NCBI GenBank assembly: GCA_041741095.1
Contig: JBGSKQ010000126.1
Location: 1-64,000 of the forward strand
Length of the DNA: 64,000 nt
From: UBA6168 sp041741095
GTDB lineage: Bacteria > Bacteroidota > Bacteroidia > Chitinophagales > Saprospiraceae
Reading direction: 5' to 3'
A model generated the notes under the pieces. The model saw only the letters and a list, made by a program, of their open reading frames with translations, was not told the DNA's origin and searched no databases. A program made the translations under genes and the position numbers. Below are positions 33,245 through 42,312 of the stretch, piece by piece (positions within the stretch are counted from its first letter, which is position 1; the number at the start of each line of letters is the position of its first letter).

Positions 33245-36160
33245 ATGCCCATCCTCGAAACTATCTTCGTCACCATTGCCAAGGAAATACTGAAAGGCGC
33301 TGTCAAGGACAAATGGAAGTCGCAGCAGCGGGAACACAGGGCGCTCGCCATCTTAAAACCCCTGGGCCTTGCAAGGTTGGAAAACGAGCCAAAGAGCATT
33401 TATGCCCATGCCTTGGTGGATTACGGCGTGGATAAGGAACCGCCCCAATTGGTACTGCTTTTTGCCCAGGCCGATGTGAGGGCAGCTCTTGAAAAAACGC
33501 CGGAAAAGCTCCCCGCCACCCTCGATGCCCACCTGCACACCAACCCCGATCTAAAAGCATTGAAGGGCTTCCCTTCTGTGAAAAGCCTGGAAGAAGAAAT
33601 AGCGCAGTTTCAAAGCATCTTTGAAGGTTTTCAGAGACAAGCCGCCGATCCTTTTATGCTTAAGCGTATTAACAGTATGCAGGATACCTTGGAAAAGCTG
33701 GAAGAAGAAAACCGTATAAACAGCTTTGAATATCAAGTAGAAAAATATCTCAATTTGAGCATAAGGGATTTTGCTAAAAATTATTTTTCCCGTAGCCAAT
33801 ACGTTCCACTAAACGGGGTAAAAAATAATTCCACTTTTAGTATAGATCATTCTGACGATTTAACTTTAGTGAAAGGTGTAGGATCAAGAGTTGCTGAAAT
33901 GTTGAAAGCAAATGGGATATTAACGTTTGCAGATATGGCATCAACGAGCATAGATAGGTATAGGGAAATCTTGAAGCAAAATAGCGTGAGTAAGTTTCGG
34001 GATCCTTCCAATTGGAGTCAGGATGCATTAATGATAAAAAGTTCAGATGAAATACCTTCATTTGGTTCAAGAAAAAATCAGGAGGAATTTCGCCCTTTGG
34101 ACAATTATATCGAAAAATGGTTAAATAAAACTTCTTCCAAACTCCTGATTATTATGGGTGAATATGGGACTGGCAAAACTACTTTCACGAAATTTATTAC
34201 TCACCAACTGGCTTGTAATTATCTTAATCGAGATTATTATACACTGTCCATTAAAGATGAAAAACGCCGCATCCCGCTTTACCTGCCCCTGCGTGATTTT
34301 GAAAAGAGTATGGAAAACTTCGTCAGCGACAAATGCAGCAATGGCTACAACATCAAAAGCCTCAACTTCGCCGGGTTCAAACAGCGAATTGACCAGGACG
34401 AACTGCTCGTCATCTTCGACGGCTTCGACGAAATGACACAAAAGACCGACGCCGACGAAAAGGAGCGCAACTTCGCCAAGATCCGGAGGCTGCTCCTGGA
34501 AAGCTCCAACAGCAAGTTCATCCTCACCTGCCGGGAAGAGTATTTCCAATCCAGGGAGGAAATGCAAAAGATATTCGGCCAGGACGTCAATACCGACATT
34601 GTCCACCTGTTGCCTTTCGACGACAACCAAATCCACCAATTCCTGCGCTCCCATACCGATGACCCGGAAGGGATGTGGCAGCAAATCGAAAATACTTTCG
34701 ACCTGAAAGACCTCGCCAAACGGCCTGTCCTGTTGGAGCTGATCATCAACCATCTGCCCAGCCTGTTAAAGGAAAAAGGGAAAAACGGGCGCATCAAAGC
34801 TTCTGATCTCTATAGGAGCTGCATGAAGGACGAGTTCAAAAGAAAATACGACCTTAGTTTCCTCACCCGGGACGATGACCGCCTGGAAATCCTAAAAAGG
34901 TTGGCTGTCTGGATGTATGTGAACGATACACTTTCCTTCGATACTAGGGAGATAGGCGGGGAGTTGAAGTTGCAGGAACTGTTCGAGGTGAAGGCGACCT
35001 GGGAATACGAAAAGCGCCTGAGCGAATTCCTGACCTTCACCTTCCTGCTGCGGGAAGACGACTATCGGTTCCGCATTTCTCATAAATCCTTCCGGGACTA
35101 CCTCACCGCCTTGGTTTTCGTGGACGAGGTGAACAACAATGCCCTCCTCCATTTCCCCAAAGCGATGGCTACCCAGGAAATCCGAAACTTCATGCTTGAA
35201 CACCCCCTCGATAAAAAAATACTGCTCCAATGGGTACTGACCGCCAAACAACTGCCAACAGAAAAAGCATGGCAGGGCACCAATGCCGCCAACCTTCTTT
35301 TGAAATTGGACAAACAGATATTGGCAGGGGAAAACCTCTCGGATTGCATTTTAAAAGAGGTTGATTTTAGCGAGAGCAATTTAAGTGAAACTTCTTTCCA
35401 CGGTGCGGTGCTAGAGGGTTCAGCCTTTTCAGAAAGCATCCTTTTGGCCGCTTCGATAGCCAAAGCGGATTTTTCGGATTGCAGTTTGGATTTGACTGAT
35501 ACAGGATTAAAGTCCTTGGTTGGGATAGAGAAATTATTTGGGTTAAAAGCGCTTTACTGCTCCTCCAATCCGATCAGCGACCTCTCCCCTCTGGCAGGTC
35601 TTCCAAATCTGCATACGCTTTCTTGCGACTACAACGAAATCAGTGACCTATCACCTTTGGCTGACCTCCCTAACTTACAAACGCTTTACTGCGACTACAA
35701 CGAAATCAGTGACCTATCTCCAGTGACTGGCCTTCAAAATCTGCAAATGCTTTCCTGTTCCTCTAATCAAATTGGCGACCTCTCTCCTTTAGCTGACTTC
35801 CAAAACCTGCAAAGGATTGATTGCCACTCCAACAAAATCAGCGACCTCTCCCCTTTGGCAAGTCTCCATAAACTACAATTTCTTTACTGCCACTCCAATC
35901 TAATCATCGATCTATCCCCTTTGGCTGGCCTGCATAACCTGCATACGCTTTACTGCCACTCCAACCTAATTAGCGATCTCATGCCCCTGGCAGGCCTCCA
36001 AAACCTACAAACGCTATCTTGCTCCTCTAACCCAATAAGTGACCTCTCCCCTTTGGCCGGCCTTCCTAACTTACAAACGCTTTACTGCGACCCAAACCAA
36101 ATCAGTAAGAAGGGTATTGACATGTTGAAAGAAGAATTACCAAACTTGAGATTTGGATAA
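33245..36160 (+). CDS. NACHT STAND ATPase with HhH, pentapeptide and LRR regions
   Basis: A 971-residue NLR-like protein. The N-terminus (about 1-200) is helical and resembles the helical domains that precede bacterial NACHT modules. Residues 204-262 form a helix-hairpin-helix module (LVKGVGSRVAEMLKANG, then FRDPSNW). The NACHT core has Walker A GEYGTGKTT (305-313), Walker B LLVIFDGFDE (387-396) and FILTCREEYF, followed by a winged-helix-like part. A short pentapeptide-like run (VDFSESNLSETSFHG...) lies at about 697-752 and eight 22-residue LRRs from 764 to the end. Bacterial NACHT proteins are established antiphage sensors; here this is inferred. The ATG at 33245 is preferred to one at 33014 because the latter adds 77 residues without protein-like character. 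Confidence 0.85.
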   Translation: MPILETIFVTIAKEILKGAVKDKWKSQQREHRALAILKPLGLARLENEPKSIYAHALVDYGVDKEPPQLVLLFAQADVRAALEKTPEKLPATLDAHLHTNPDLKALKGFPSVKSLEEEIAQFQSIFEGFQRQAADPFMLKRINSMQDTLEKLEEENRINSFEYQVEKYLNLSIRDFAKNYFSRSQYVPLNGVKNNSTFSIDHSDDLTLVKGVGSRVAEMLKANGILTFADMASTSIDRYREILKQNSVSKFRDPSNWSQDALMIKSSDEIPSFGSRKNQEEFRPLDNYIEKWLNKTSSKLLIIMGEYGTGKTTFTKFITHQLACNYLNRDYYTLSIKDEKRRIPLYLPLRDFEKSMENFVSDKCSNGYNIKSLNFAGFKQRIDQDELLVIFDGFDEMTQKTDADEKERNFAKIRRLLLESSNSKFILTCREEYFQSREEMQKIFGQDVNTDIVHLLPFDDNQIHQFLRSHTDDPEGMWQQIENTFDLKDLAKRPVLLELIINHLPSLLKEKGKNGRIKASDLYRSCMKDEFKRKYDLSFLTRDDDRLEILKRLAVWMYVNDTLSFDTREIGGELKLQELFEVKATWEYEKRLSEFLTFTFLLREDDYRFRISHKSFRDYLTALVFVDEVNNNALLHFPKAMATQEIRNFMLEHPLDKKILLQWVLTAKQLPTEKAWQGTNAANLLLKLDKQILAGENLSDCILKEVDFSESNLSETSFHGAVLEGSAFSESILLAASIAKADFSDCSLDLTDTGLKSLVGIEKLFGLKALYCSSNPISDLSPLAGLPNLHTLSCDYNEISDLSPLADLPNLQTLYCDYNEISDLSPVTGLQNLQMLSCSSNQIGDLSPLADFQNLQRIDCHSNKISDLSPLASLHKLQFLYCHSNLIIDLSPLAGLHNLHTLYCHSNLISDLMPLAGLQNLQTLSCSSNPISDLSPLAGLPNLQTLYCDPNQISKKGIDMLKEELPNLRFG
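35534..36061 (+). repeat. Eight 66-bp leucine-rich repeats
   Basis: Eight units of exactly 66 bases encode the pattern L-x-NLxTLxC-x-x-N-x-ISDLSPLAx, followed by a partial ninth. DNA similarity between units is high, which allows unequal crossing over and changes in repeat number. The residues that vary most (after TLYC/TLSC: SS, DY, HS, DP) are at the concave face used for ligand contact in LRR proteins. Confidence 0.9.
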
Positions 36161-36583
36161 TCTGATGAAGACTAAGCAGCCTTATTTATAGTCCTCCTAT
36201 ATTCCTGCAATATATCTTTTCAGCCCCTGCTGGTGCAGCAGATTTCCCATGGAAAAAGGAGTGGGCGTTGAGGGCTTTGCTGTTACACAGCATGAAACTA
36301 ATAGTGGCCAACAAAACGAGTGAGAATGAATGTCACCTCCCCCCAATCTGCCGCCTCGATGCCTCCATGAACCCCATTCGTGCAAGTCTTCCAACCCTCA
36401 CCATTAAATCCCCTTACTCTCCTTGTCACTAAAAATACCGCAAGAGTTTAGCGAAGCGGCCCTTACCCGCTTCACCCCTCCCCCATCCTATCCAACAGCG
36501 CTTCAATCAGCCGGGCCTCGGAGTCATTTGAATTGAAACGAATATAGGAGTTTCCTTTCCCCCCACTTTCCCAATCCTCTCCG
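36161..36583. other. Intergenic region without a clear gene
   Basis: Between the NACHT gene and the promoter of the trifunctional gene I see no convincing coding frame. A 44-codon frame on the minus strand (36606-36472) is discussed among rejected items. Confidence 0.4.
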
Positions 36584-36591
36584 TACTTTTG
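36584..36591 (+). promoter_or_regulatory. -7 element TACTTTTG
   Basis: TACTTTTG followed by GCCCCCC lies 29 bases before the ATG at 36621. The -33 region has no clear TTG. Confidence 0.5.
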
Positions 36592-36620
36592 CCCCCCGAT
36601 TTCCATAACCCAGACCGTAC

Positions 36621-39600
36621 ATGGCCAACTTCTTCACTAGCATCTACACTTTTTTTGAAAACAGGAGGGGACTGCTCGCCTTGTTGGTGCTGCTCTGTGT
36701 GGCGGTCATCGGCTACCTGGCCTTTCAGATCCGGCTGGAGGAAGACATCACCAAGGCCCTGCCCGACAACGAAAAGACGGCCCGCTTCAACGAGATTTTC
36801 CAAAACTCCAAATTCCTCGAAAAGCTCATCGTCACCGTTTCCCAAAAAGACACCACCGCCCCTGCCGACCCCGACCGCCTCATCGAATACACCGAGGCAC
36901 TGGTGGAGCGGCTTGATTCGACGGTGGGCCAGCACATCGCCTCCATGCAGGTGCGGGTGGACGACGAGGTGGCGCTCGAACTGTTCGACTACATGCACGA
37001 GCACCTGCCGTCGTTTTTGGAAGAGGAAGATTACAAACTCATTGACACGTTGACCGCCCCCGAAAACATCCCCGGCAAACTGGCGGACAACCTCGCCACG
37101 CTCAGTTCCCCCGCCGGGCTGATCATGAAACGGCTCATCCCAAAAGACCCGCTCGGCCTCGCCTGGCTGGGCATGAAGAAATACCAGGATTTTCAGTACG
37201 ACGAAAACTACGAACTGTACGACGGCTATGTGATGACCAAGGATGGCCGTAACCTGCTCCTGTTCATCTTGCCCAGCAATCCTACCGCCGAGACCATCAA
37301 CAACCGCAAGCTGATAGAGGGCATGGAGCAGGCCATCCAGGCGCAGACGGCAGATGGCTTCGAAGATGTAGGAACGACCTTTTTCGGCTCCACGGCGGTG
37401 GCCGTCGGCAATGCGGTGCAGTTGCGGAAAGATGCGCAGTTGACGCTCACCATCACCATTATTTTGCTGCTGGCCTCCATTTGGGTATTCTTTAGAAACC
37501 TGCGGGCGCCGCTGCTGATGATACTGCCCGTGCTGTTCGGCGGGGGCTTTGCCATTGCCTGCTTTTTTCTGCTAAAAGGCGCCATTTCCATCATTGCGCT
37601 GGGCACGGGTTCCATCGTGTTTGGCATTGCGCTCAACTATTCTATCCACTTTTTCACCCATTACAGAAACCACCCGAATGTGCGGGAGGTCATCGCCGAA
37701 ATGGCCGAACCTATGACCATCGGCAGCCTGACCACGGTGGGTGCTTTTTTAAGCCTGCAATTTGTCAACTCGCAGATACTGAGGGACTTGGGCCTGTTTG
37801 CAGCCCTGAGCCTCATTGGGGCGGCGCTGTTTACCCTCCTCGTTCTGCCCCACATGGTGCGTTCAAAGGAGCAGGTTGAAGAAGACACCGTTTCCCGTTC
37901 TACCATCCTCACCCGCTTGGGCCTGTGGCGGCCCGACAAAAGCAAATACGCCGTCATCGCCCTCTTCTTGCTCACGCCCGTACTGTTTTATTTTGCCAGA
38001 AAAGTGAGCTTCGACAGCGACATGAACAACCTCAATTTCATGCCGCCCTCCCTCATCGCCTCGCAGGAAAAGCTTAACCAGCTCAACGCCTTTGCCATGC
38101 AGTCGGTGTATGCCGTATCGTTGGGCAGCACGCTGGAAGAGGCGCTCCGCAACAACGAACAGCTCGCCCCCGTGCTGGATAGCATGAAGCGGGAGGGGCT
38201 GATTAAAAAATACTCCGGCGTTTCCACCTTCCTGCTCTCGGACTCCTTGCAAAGGGTGCGCATCGAGCGCTGGAACACCTATTGGACACCTGAAAAAAAG
38301 CAGGAAGTGATCAGCCATCTGCTGGCCGACGGGCAGGCGCTGGGTTTCAAGGCATCTGCCTTCCGCCCATTTATGGACATGCTGGAAAAAGACTTCCAGC
38401 CAGCCGATTCGGCCAACGTGCAGCGCTTCAAAGAACTCTTCCTCGCCGACTACGTGAACGAGCGCCCCGGCCAGGTCGGCGTGGTGACCATGATGAAGGC
38501 CGAGCGGGAAAACAACTCCGATATTTACAAAAGGCTGGAAAGCGCCAAGCACACCTCCGTCATTGACAAAACCTACCTCACGGAACTCTTCGTCGGGCTG
38601 GTGCAAGAAGATTTCAACAAAATCGCCCTGTACTCTTCGGTGCTGGTCTTCGTGGCGTTGCTGCTCATCTACGGGCGCATCGAATTGGCGCTCATCACCT
38701 TCCTGCCGATGGCCGTCAGTTGGATTTGGATTTTGGGGCTGATGAGTCTTTTGGGCATTCAGTTCAACATTGTCAACGTCATCCTGTCGGCGCTCATTTT
38801 CGGCCTCGGCGACGACTTTGCCATCTTCGTCATGGAGGGCATGCAGCGGGAATACAAGTTGGGGCAAAAGAACCTGCCCGTCATCCGGGCGTCCATTGTC
38901 ATTTCGGCCATTGCCACCATCATCGGCCTGGGCGTTTTGATTTTGGCAAAACACCCGGCCATCCGCTCGCTGGCCCTTGTGTCTGTGCTGGGCATTGTGT
39001 GCGTGGTGTTTATGTCGCAAACGCTGGAGCCGTTCCTGTTTAATTATTTTATCAAAAACAGGGTGGACAAAGGGCGAATGCCCTGGACTTTGCCCAAATT
39101 GGTGAGATCCATTTTTGCCTTCACCTACTTTGCCTTTGGGAGTTTTATACTGAGTTTTGTTGGGCTTTTATTCATCAAATGGCTGCCCATCGGCAAGCGG
39201 CGGGTGAAGTACCTATACCATTGGTTGATGAGCAAAATGGCGGCTTCGGTTATTTACGTGATGGCCAATATAAAAAAGACCATCATCAACCCGCAGGGCG
39301 AGGATTTTTCCAAACCAGCCATCATCATCGCCAACCACTCTTCGGTGCTCGATATTCTTTGCACCGTCATGCTGCACCCCAAGATGATATTGCTCACCAA
39401 CAAATGGGTTTGGAACTCCCCCGTGTTCGGGCAGGTGGTGCGCCTGGCCGACTTCTACCCCGTGGGCGAGGGCGTGGACAACGTGGAGCGCCTGCGGGAA
39501 CGGGTGAAGGAAGGCTACACCATCGTCGTGTTCCCCGAAGGTACCCGCTCGCCCGACGGCAAGATCGGGCGTTTTCACAAAGGCGCATTTTACTTGGCCG

Positions 39601-40472
39601 AGCAGTTCCAGGTGGACATCCTGCCGCTGGTTTTTCACGGCTGTAGCTACTCTGTGTCCAAAGGGGAGTTTTTTGTAAAAAATGGCGACATCAACATGAA
39701 GTTCCTGCCCCGCATTTCGCCCGAAGACAAGCGCTTCGGCGAGGGCTACGCAGAACGGACGAAGCAGATCAGCCGCTATTTTAAACAAGAATATGAAAAG
39801 CTAAAGGCCGAACGGGAGACGCCCGCCTACCACAGGGAGCGCTTGCTCAGCAATTACATTTACAAAGGTCCCGTGCTGGAATGGTACGCCAAAATAAAGA
39901 CGGCGATGGAGAAGAACTATTCGCCATTTCATCGGTTAGTACCCCGTCATGGTAAAATCCTCGACATCGGCTGCGGCTACGGCTTTATGGACTATATGCT
40001 GTACTTTCTCTCTGAGGAGCGGCAGATAACGGGGATTGACTACGACGAAGAAAAGGTGGCAACGGCCAACCATTGTTACTCCAAAACCGACAACATCAAC
40101 TTCATCCACGGTAGCGCCGTGGACATGGAATTTGAAAACTTCGACTGTTTTATCCTCAGCGACGTGCTGCACTACCTGCGGCCTGATGAGCAGGAAAGCT
40201 TGCTCCGCAAATGTTTTGCCCACCTGAACCCTGGCGGCGTGGCCATCATCCGTGACGGCGACAAAGACCTGGCAGAACGGCAAAAAGGCACCTGGTGGAC
40301 GGAGTATTTCTCCACCCGTTTTTGCAAATTCAATAAAGTGAGCGAACATGGGCTGTCGTTCATGTCGGGCAAAACGATAGAGGCCATTGCGGGCGAGTTT
40401 GGGATGCAGGTGGAAAGGATTGACCAGACGAAGTTTACATCTAATGTGATATTTGTGGTGCGGAATCGGTAG
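36621..40472 (+). CDS. Trifunctional MMPL exporter / lysophospholipid acyltransferase / SAM methyltransferase
   Basis: A 1283-residue fusion. Residues 1 to about 840 form an MMPL/RND-type permease with two sets of membrane helices around large periplasmic loops (GTGSIVFGIALNYSIHFFTH and GLGDDFAIFVMEG in equivalent positions). A PlsC acyltransferase follows with NHSSVLD (His 906, Asp 911) and FPEGTRS (971-977). The C-terminal class I methyltransferase begins at ILDIGCGYG (1113-1121). This three-part fusion is known in Bacteroidota and associated with aryl polyene or flexirubin-type lipid pigments, where it would acylate, methylate and export the product. Here it heads a three-gene set. The TAG stop is the first part of a palindromic repeat. 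Confidence 0.9.
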   Translation: MANFFTSIYTFFENRRGLLALLVLLCVAVIGYLAFQIRLEEDITKALPDNEKTARFNEIFQNSKFLEKLIVTVSQKDTTAPADPDRLIEYTEALVERLDSTVGQHIASMQVRVDDEVALELFDYMHEHLPSFLEEEDYKLIDTLTAPENIPGKLADNLATLSSPAGLIMKRLIPKDPLGLAWLGMKKYQDFQYDENYELYDGYVMTKDGRNLLLFILPSNPTAETINNRKLIEGMEQAIQAQTADGFEDVGTTFFGSTAVAVGNAVQLRKDAQLTLTITIILLLASIWVFFRNLRAPLLMILPVLFGGGFAIACFFLLKGAISIIALGTGSIVFGIALNYSIHFFTHYRNHPNVREVIAEMAEPMTIGSLTTVGAFLSLQFVNSQILRDLGLFAALSLIGAALFTLLVLPHMVRSKEQVEEDTVSRSTILTRLGLWRPDKSKYAVIALFLLTPVLFYFARKVSFDSDMNNLNFMPPSLIASQEKLNQLNAFAMQSVYAVSLGSTLEEALRNNEQLAPVLDSMKREGLIKKYSGVSTFLLSDSLQRVRIERWNTYWTPEKKQEVISHLLADGQALGFKASAFRPFMDMLEKDFQPADSANVQRFKELFLADYVNERPGQVGVVTMMKAERENNSDIYKRLESAKHTSVIDKTYLTELFVGLVQEDFNKIALYSSVLVFVALLLIYGRIELALITFLPMAVSWIWILGLMSLLGIQFNIVNVILSALIFGLGDDFAIFVMEGMQREYKLGQKNLPVIRASIVISAIATIIGLGVLILAKHPAIRSLALVSVLGIVCVVFMSQTLEPFLFNYFIKNRVDKGRMPWTLPKLVRSIFAFTYFAFGSFILSFVGLLFIKWLPIGKRRVKYLYHWLMSKMAASVIYVMANIKKTIINPQGEDFSKPAIIIANHSSVLDILCTVMLHPKMILLTNKWVWNSPVFGQVVRLADFYPVGEGVDNVERLRERVKEGYTIVVFPEGTRSPDGKIGRFHKGAFYLAEQFQVDILPLVFHGCSYSVSKGEFFVKNGDINMKFLPRISPEDKRFGEGYAERTKQISRYFKQEYEKLKAERETPAYHRERLLSNYIYKGPVLEWYAKIKTAMEKNYSPFHRLVPRHGKILDIGCGYGFMDYMLYFLSEERQITGIDYDEEKVATANHCYSKTDNINFIHGSAVDMEFENFDCFILSDVLHYLRPDEQESLLRKCFAHLNPGGVAIIRDGDKDLAERQKGTWWTEYFSTRFCKFNKVSEHGLSFMSGKTIEAIAGEFGMQVERIDQTKFTSNVIFVVRNR

Positions 40473-40567
40473 CACAGCGTTTACGCTGTCCTGTTTACCA
40501 CTGTTTACGGTGGTAAAAACAGCGGCGTAAACGCCGCACAACAGGACAGCGTAAACGCTGTGCTACC
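40468..40567. repeat. Composite palindromic element, family A
   Basis: Two perfect 27-base inverted arms (40468-40494 and 40541-40567; each contains ACAGCGTTTACGCTGT or its complement) enclose two further hairpins, TTACCAC-GTGGTAA and GCGGCG-TAAA-CGCCGC. The left arm begins GGTAGCACAGCG and its TAG is the stop codon of the trifunctional gene. A shorter relative lies at 2375-2423. The element separates the trifunctional gene from the oxidoreductase gene and could stabilise mRNA ends or reduce read-through. Confidence 0.85.
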
Positions 40568-40586
40568 GAAGACCAACAGTTTCAGT

Positions 40587-42098
40587 ATGGAAAAATACGA
40601 CGTAGTAATTGTGGGAAGCGGCCTGGGCGGCCTGGTCTGCGCCACCATCCTGGGCATGAGGGGGTACAAGGTTTGTATTTTGGAAAAAAACAAGCAGATA
40701 GGCGGCAACCTGCAAACCTTCGTGCGGGAGAAGGTCATCTTCGACTCTGGCGTCCACTACCTGGGCGGGCTGCTGCCGGGGCAAAACCTCTACCAAATTT
40801 TCAAATATCTCGGCATCATGGACGAGCTGAAGCTGCAGCGGATGGACATGGACGCCTTCGATATTTTTCTGATCGGCAACGACGACAAGGAATACCATAT
40901 CGCCCAGGGTTACGACAATTTCATCGAAAAACTCAGCCAGGACTTTCCTGGCGAGCGCCAAGTCATCGAGCAGTATTGTGCCAAAATGCTGGAAATCTGT
41001 GAGCAGTTCCCGCTTTACCGCCTGCGGGACGGTTCTTATTTTGAAAAAATAGACGCCTTGGAAATGGACACCAAGGCATACATCGAGTCATTGACCAGCA
41101 ATGAAAAACTGCAGGCAGTGCTGGGTGGCAACAATGCCCTTTACGCTGGGGTGGGCGGGAAAACGCCGCTCTATGTTCATGCCCTGGTGGTGAACAGCTA
41201 CATCGAAAGCTCCTGGCGCTGCGTGGACGGCGGTTCGCAGATTGCCCGTTTGTTGAACAAAAAAATAAGGGAATATGGCGGTGAAATTAAACGGAACAGG
41301 AAAGTGGTGAAGTTGGTGGAAGAGGAAGGCAACATCCAATATGCCGAAATGGAAAACGGCGAGCGGGTCTATGGCAGCCATTTCATCTCAAATGCCCACC
41401 CTGTGAACACCATGGAGATGGTACAATCCGACATGATCCGCCATGCCTATAAGAGCCGTCTGAAATCGCTGGAAAACACCATCTCTACGATGCTGGTCAA
41501 CGTGGTTTTCAAAAAGGACAGCTATCGCTACGTCAACAGCAATTTTTACTACTGCAACGACTACCGCAATATTTGGAACGAAACCGACTACAAAGTGGAA
41601 GAATGGCCCACGAGCTTTGCCGTGTTTTTCTCTGCTTCTTCCAAATCGGACGTGTATGCCGACGGCGCCACGCTGATGGCCTATATGCGCTACGAAGAAG
41701 TGGCCCAATGGGCCGATACTTTCAATACGGTAGGCCACGAGAGCGACCGGGGCGAATCGTACCGGGCCTTCAAGCGGGAAAAGGCCGAGAAGCTGATTGA
41801 TTTGGTGGAAACGAAATTCCCTGGCCTGCGGGAACACATCCAATCCTATTATGTGGCCACGCCCCTGTCATTCCGGGACTACATCGGCACCGACGACGGC
41901 AACTTGTACGGTGTGGCAAAGGACTTCCGGGCACCTTGGAAGACCTTCATCTCGCCCCGCACAAAAATTCCCAACCTCCTGTTGACGGGGCAAAATATCA
42001 ACCTGCACGGCATTCTTGGCGTTTCAGTGAGCGCACTGGTGACTTGTTTTGAGTTTGTGGACAGGAAGGAGTTGATTGATGAGATTAGGAATGCGTAA
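40587..42098 (+). CDS. FAD-dependent phytoene-desaturase-like oxidoreductase
   Basis: A 503-residue flavoprotein: N-terminal dinucleotide-binding motif VVIVGSGLGGLVCATIL with the following EKNKQIGGN, substrate-cap region in the middle, and the C-terminal FAD segment LLLTGQNINLHGILGVSVSAL. The closest families are CrtI-type phytoene desaturases and retinol 13,14-reductases. The ATG at 40587 begins three residues before the first strand; a GTG at 40560 lies inside the palindromic element and is unlikely. It follows the trifunctional gene and probably acts on the same polyene or lipid; the substrate is not known. Confidence 0.87.
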   Translation: MEKYDVVIVGSGLGGLVCATILGMRGYKVCILEKNKQIGGNLQTFVREKVIFDSGVHYLGGLLPGQNLYQIFKYLGIMDELKLQRMDMDAFDIFLIGNDDKEYHIAQGYDNFIEKLSQDFPGERQVIEQYCAKMLEICEQFPLYRLRDGSYFEKIDALEMDTKAYIESLTSNEKLQAVLGGNNALYAGVGGKTPLYVHALVVNSYIESSWRCVDGGSQIARLLNKKIREYGGEIKRNRKVVKLVEEEGNIQYAEMENGERVYGSHFISNAHPVNTMEMVQSDMIRHAYKSRLKSLENTISTMLVNVVFKKDSYRYVNSNFYYCNDYRNIWNETDYKVEEWPTSFAVFFSASSKSDVYADGATLMAYMRYEEVAQWADTFNTVGHESDRGESYRAFKREKAEKLIDLVETKFPGLREHIQSYYVATPLSFRDYIGTDDGNLYGVAKDFRAPWKTFISPRTKIPNLLLTGQNINLHGILGVSVSALVTCFEFVDRKELIDEIRNA

Positions 42099-42104
42099 GG
42101 GGGT

Positions 42105-42120
42105 ATTAGTCATTAGTCAT
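42105..42120. repeat. Short heptad array, unit ATTAGTC
   Basis: Two 7-base units ATTAGTC and a partial third (AT) lie just after the oxidoreductase stop codon. This is a further unit sequence with a 7-base period. Confidence 0.5.
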
Positions 42121-42179
42121 TATAGTTTATACTTCACGCCATTGGGATTTCCCGAAAATCGGGATCAGTAATGCAAACA

Positions 42180-42248
42180 GGGGTTTGGGGCGGAACGCCC
42201 CAAAAAGCCCCCTCCCCCGACGAGCCGCCGCAGGCGGCGAGGAGGGGC
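42180..42248 (-). repeat. Interspersed repeat family B, copy 2
   Basis: The reverse complement has the same order as the copy at 17241-17310: CCCCTCCTCGCCGCC, CGGCGGC, TCGGGGGAGGG, TTTTGGGGCGTTCCGCCCC. It lies in the 214-base gap between the oxidoreductase and C45 genes. Confidence 0.8.
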
Positions 42249-42312
42249 AAGGGCTAAGAGAATGTTTGGCTTAATTTATTAAATCATTTTCAATCAATGA
42301 AGTCAATGACCA

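Noticed and set aside
35534..36061. CRISPR-like direct repeats
   Set aside because: The 66-bp period is in frame and encodes leucine-rich repeats; there are no unique spacers.
36472..36606. 44-codon minus-strand frame (ends ARLIEALLDRMGEG)
   Set aside because: The ending looks slightly protein-like, but the frame covers the promoter of the trifunctional gene, has no promoter of its own and resembles nothing I recognise.
37863..39020. 385-codon minus-strand frame opposite the trifunctional gene
   Set aside because: Composition is His/Gln/Gly-rich, typical of an antisense shadow, and the plus strand encodes the MMPL domain.
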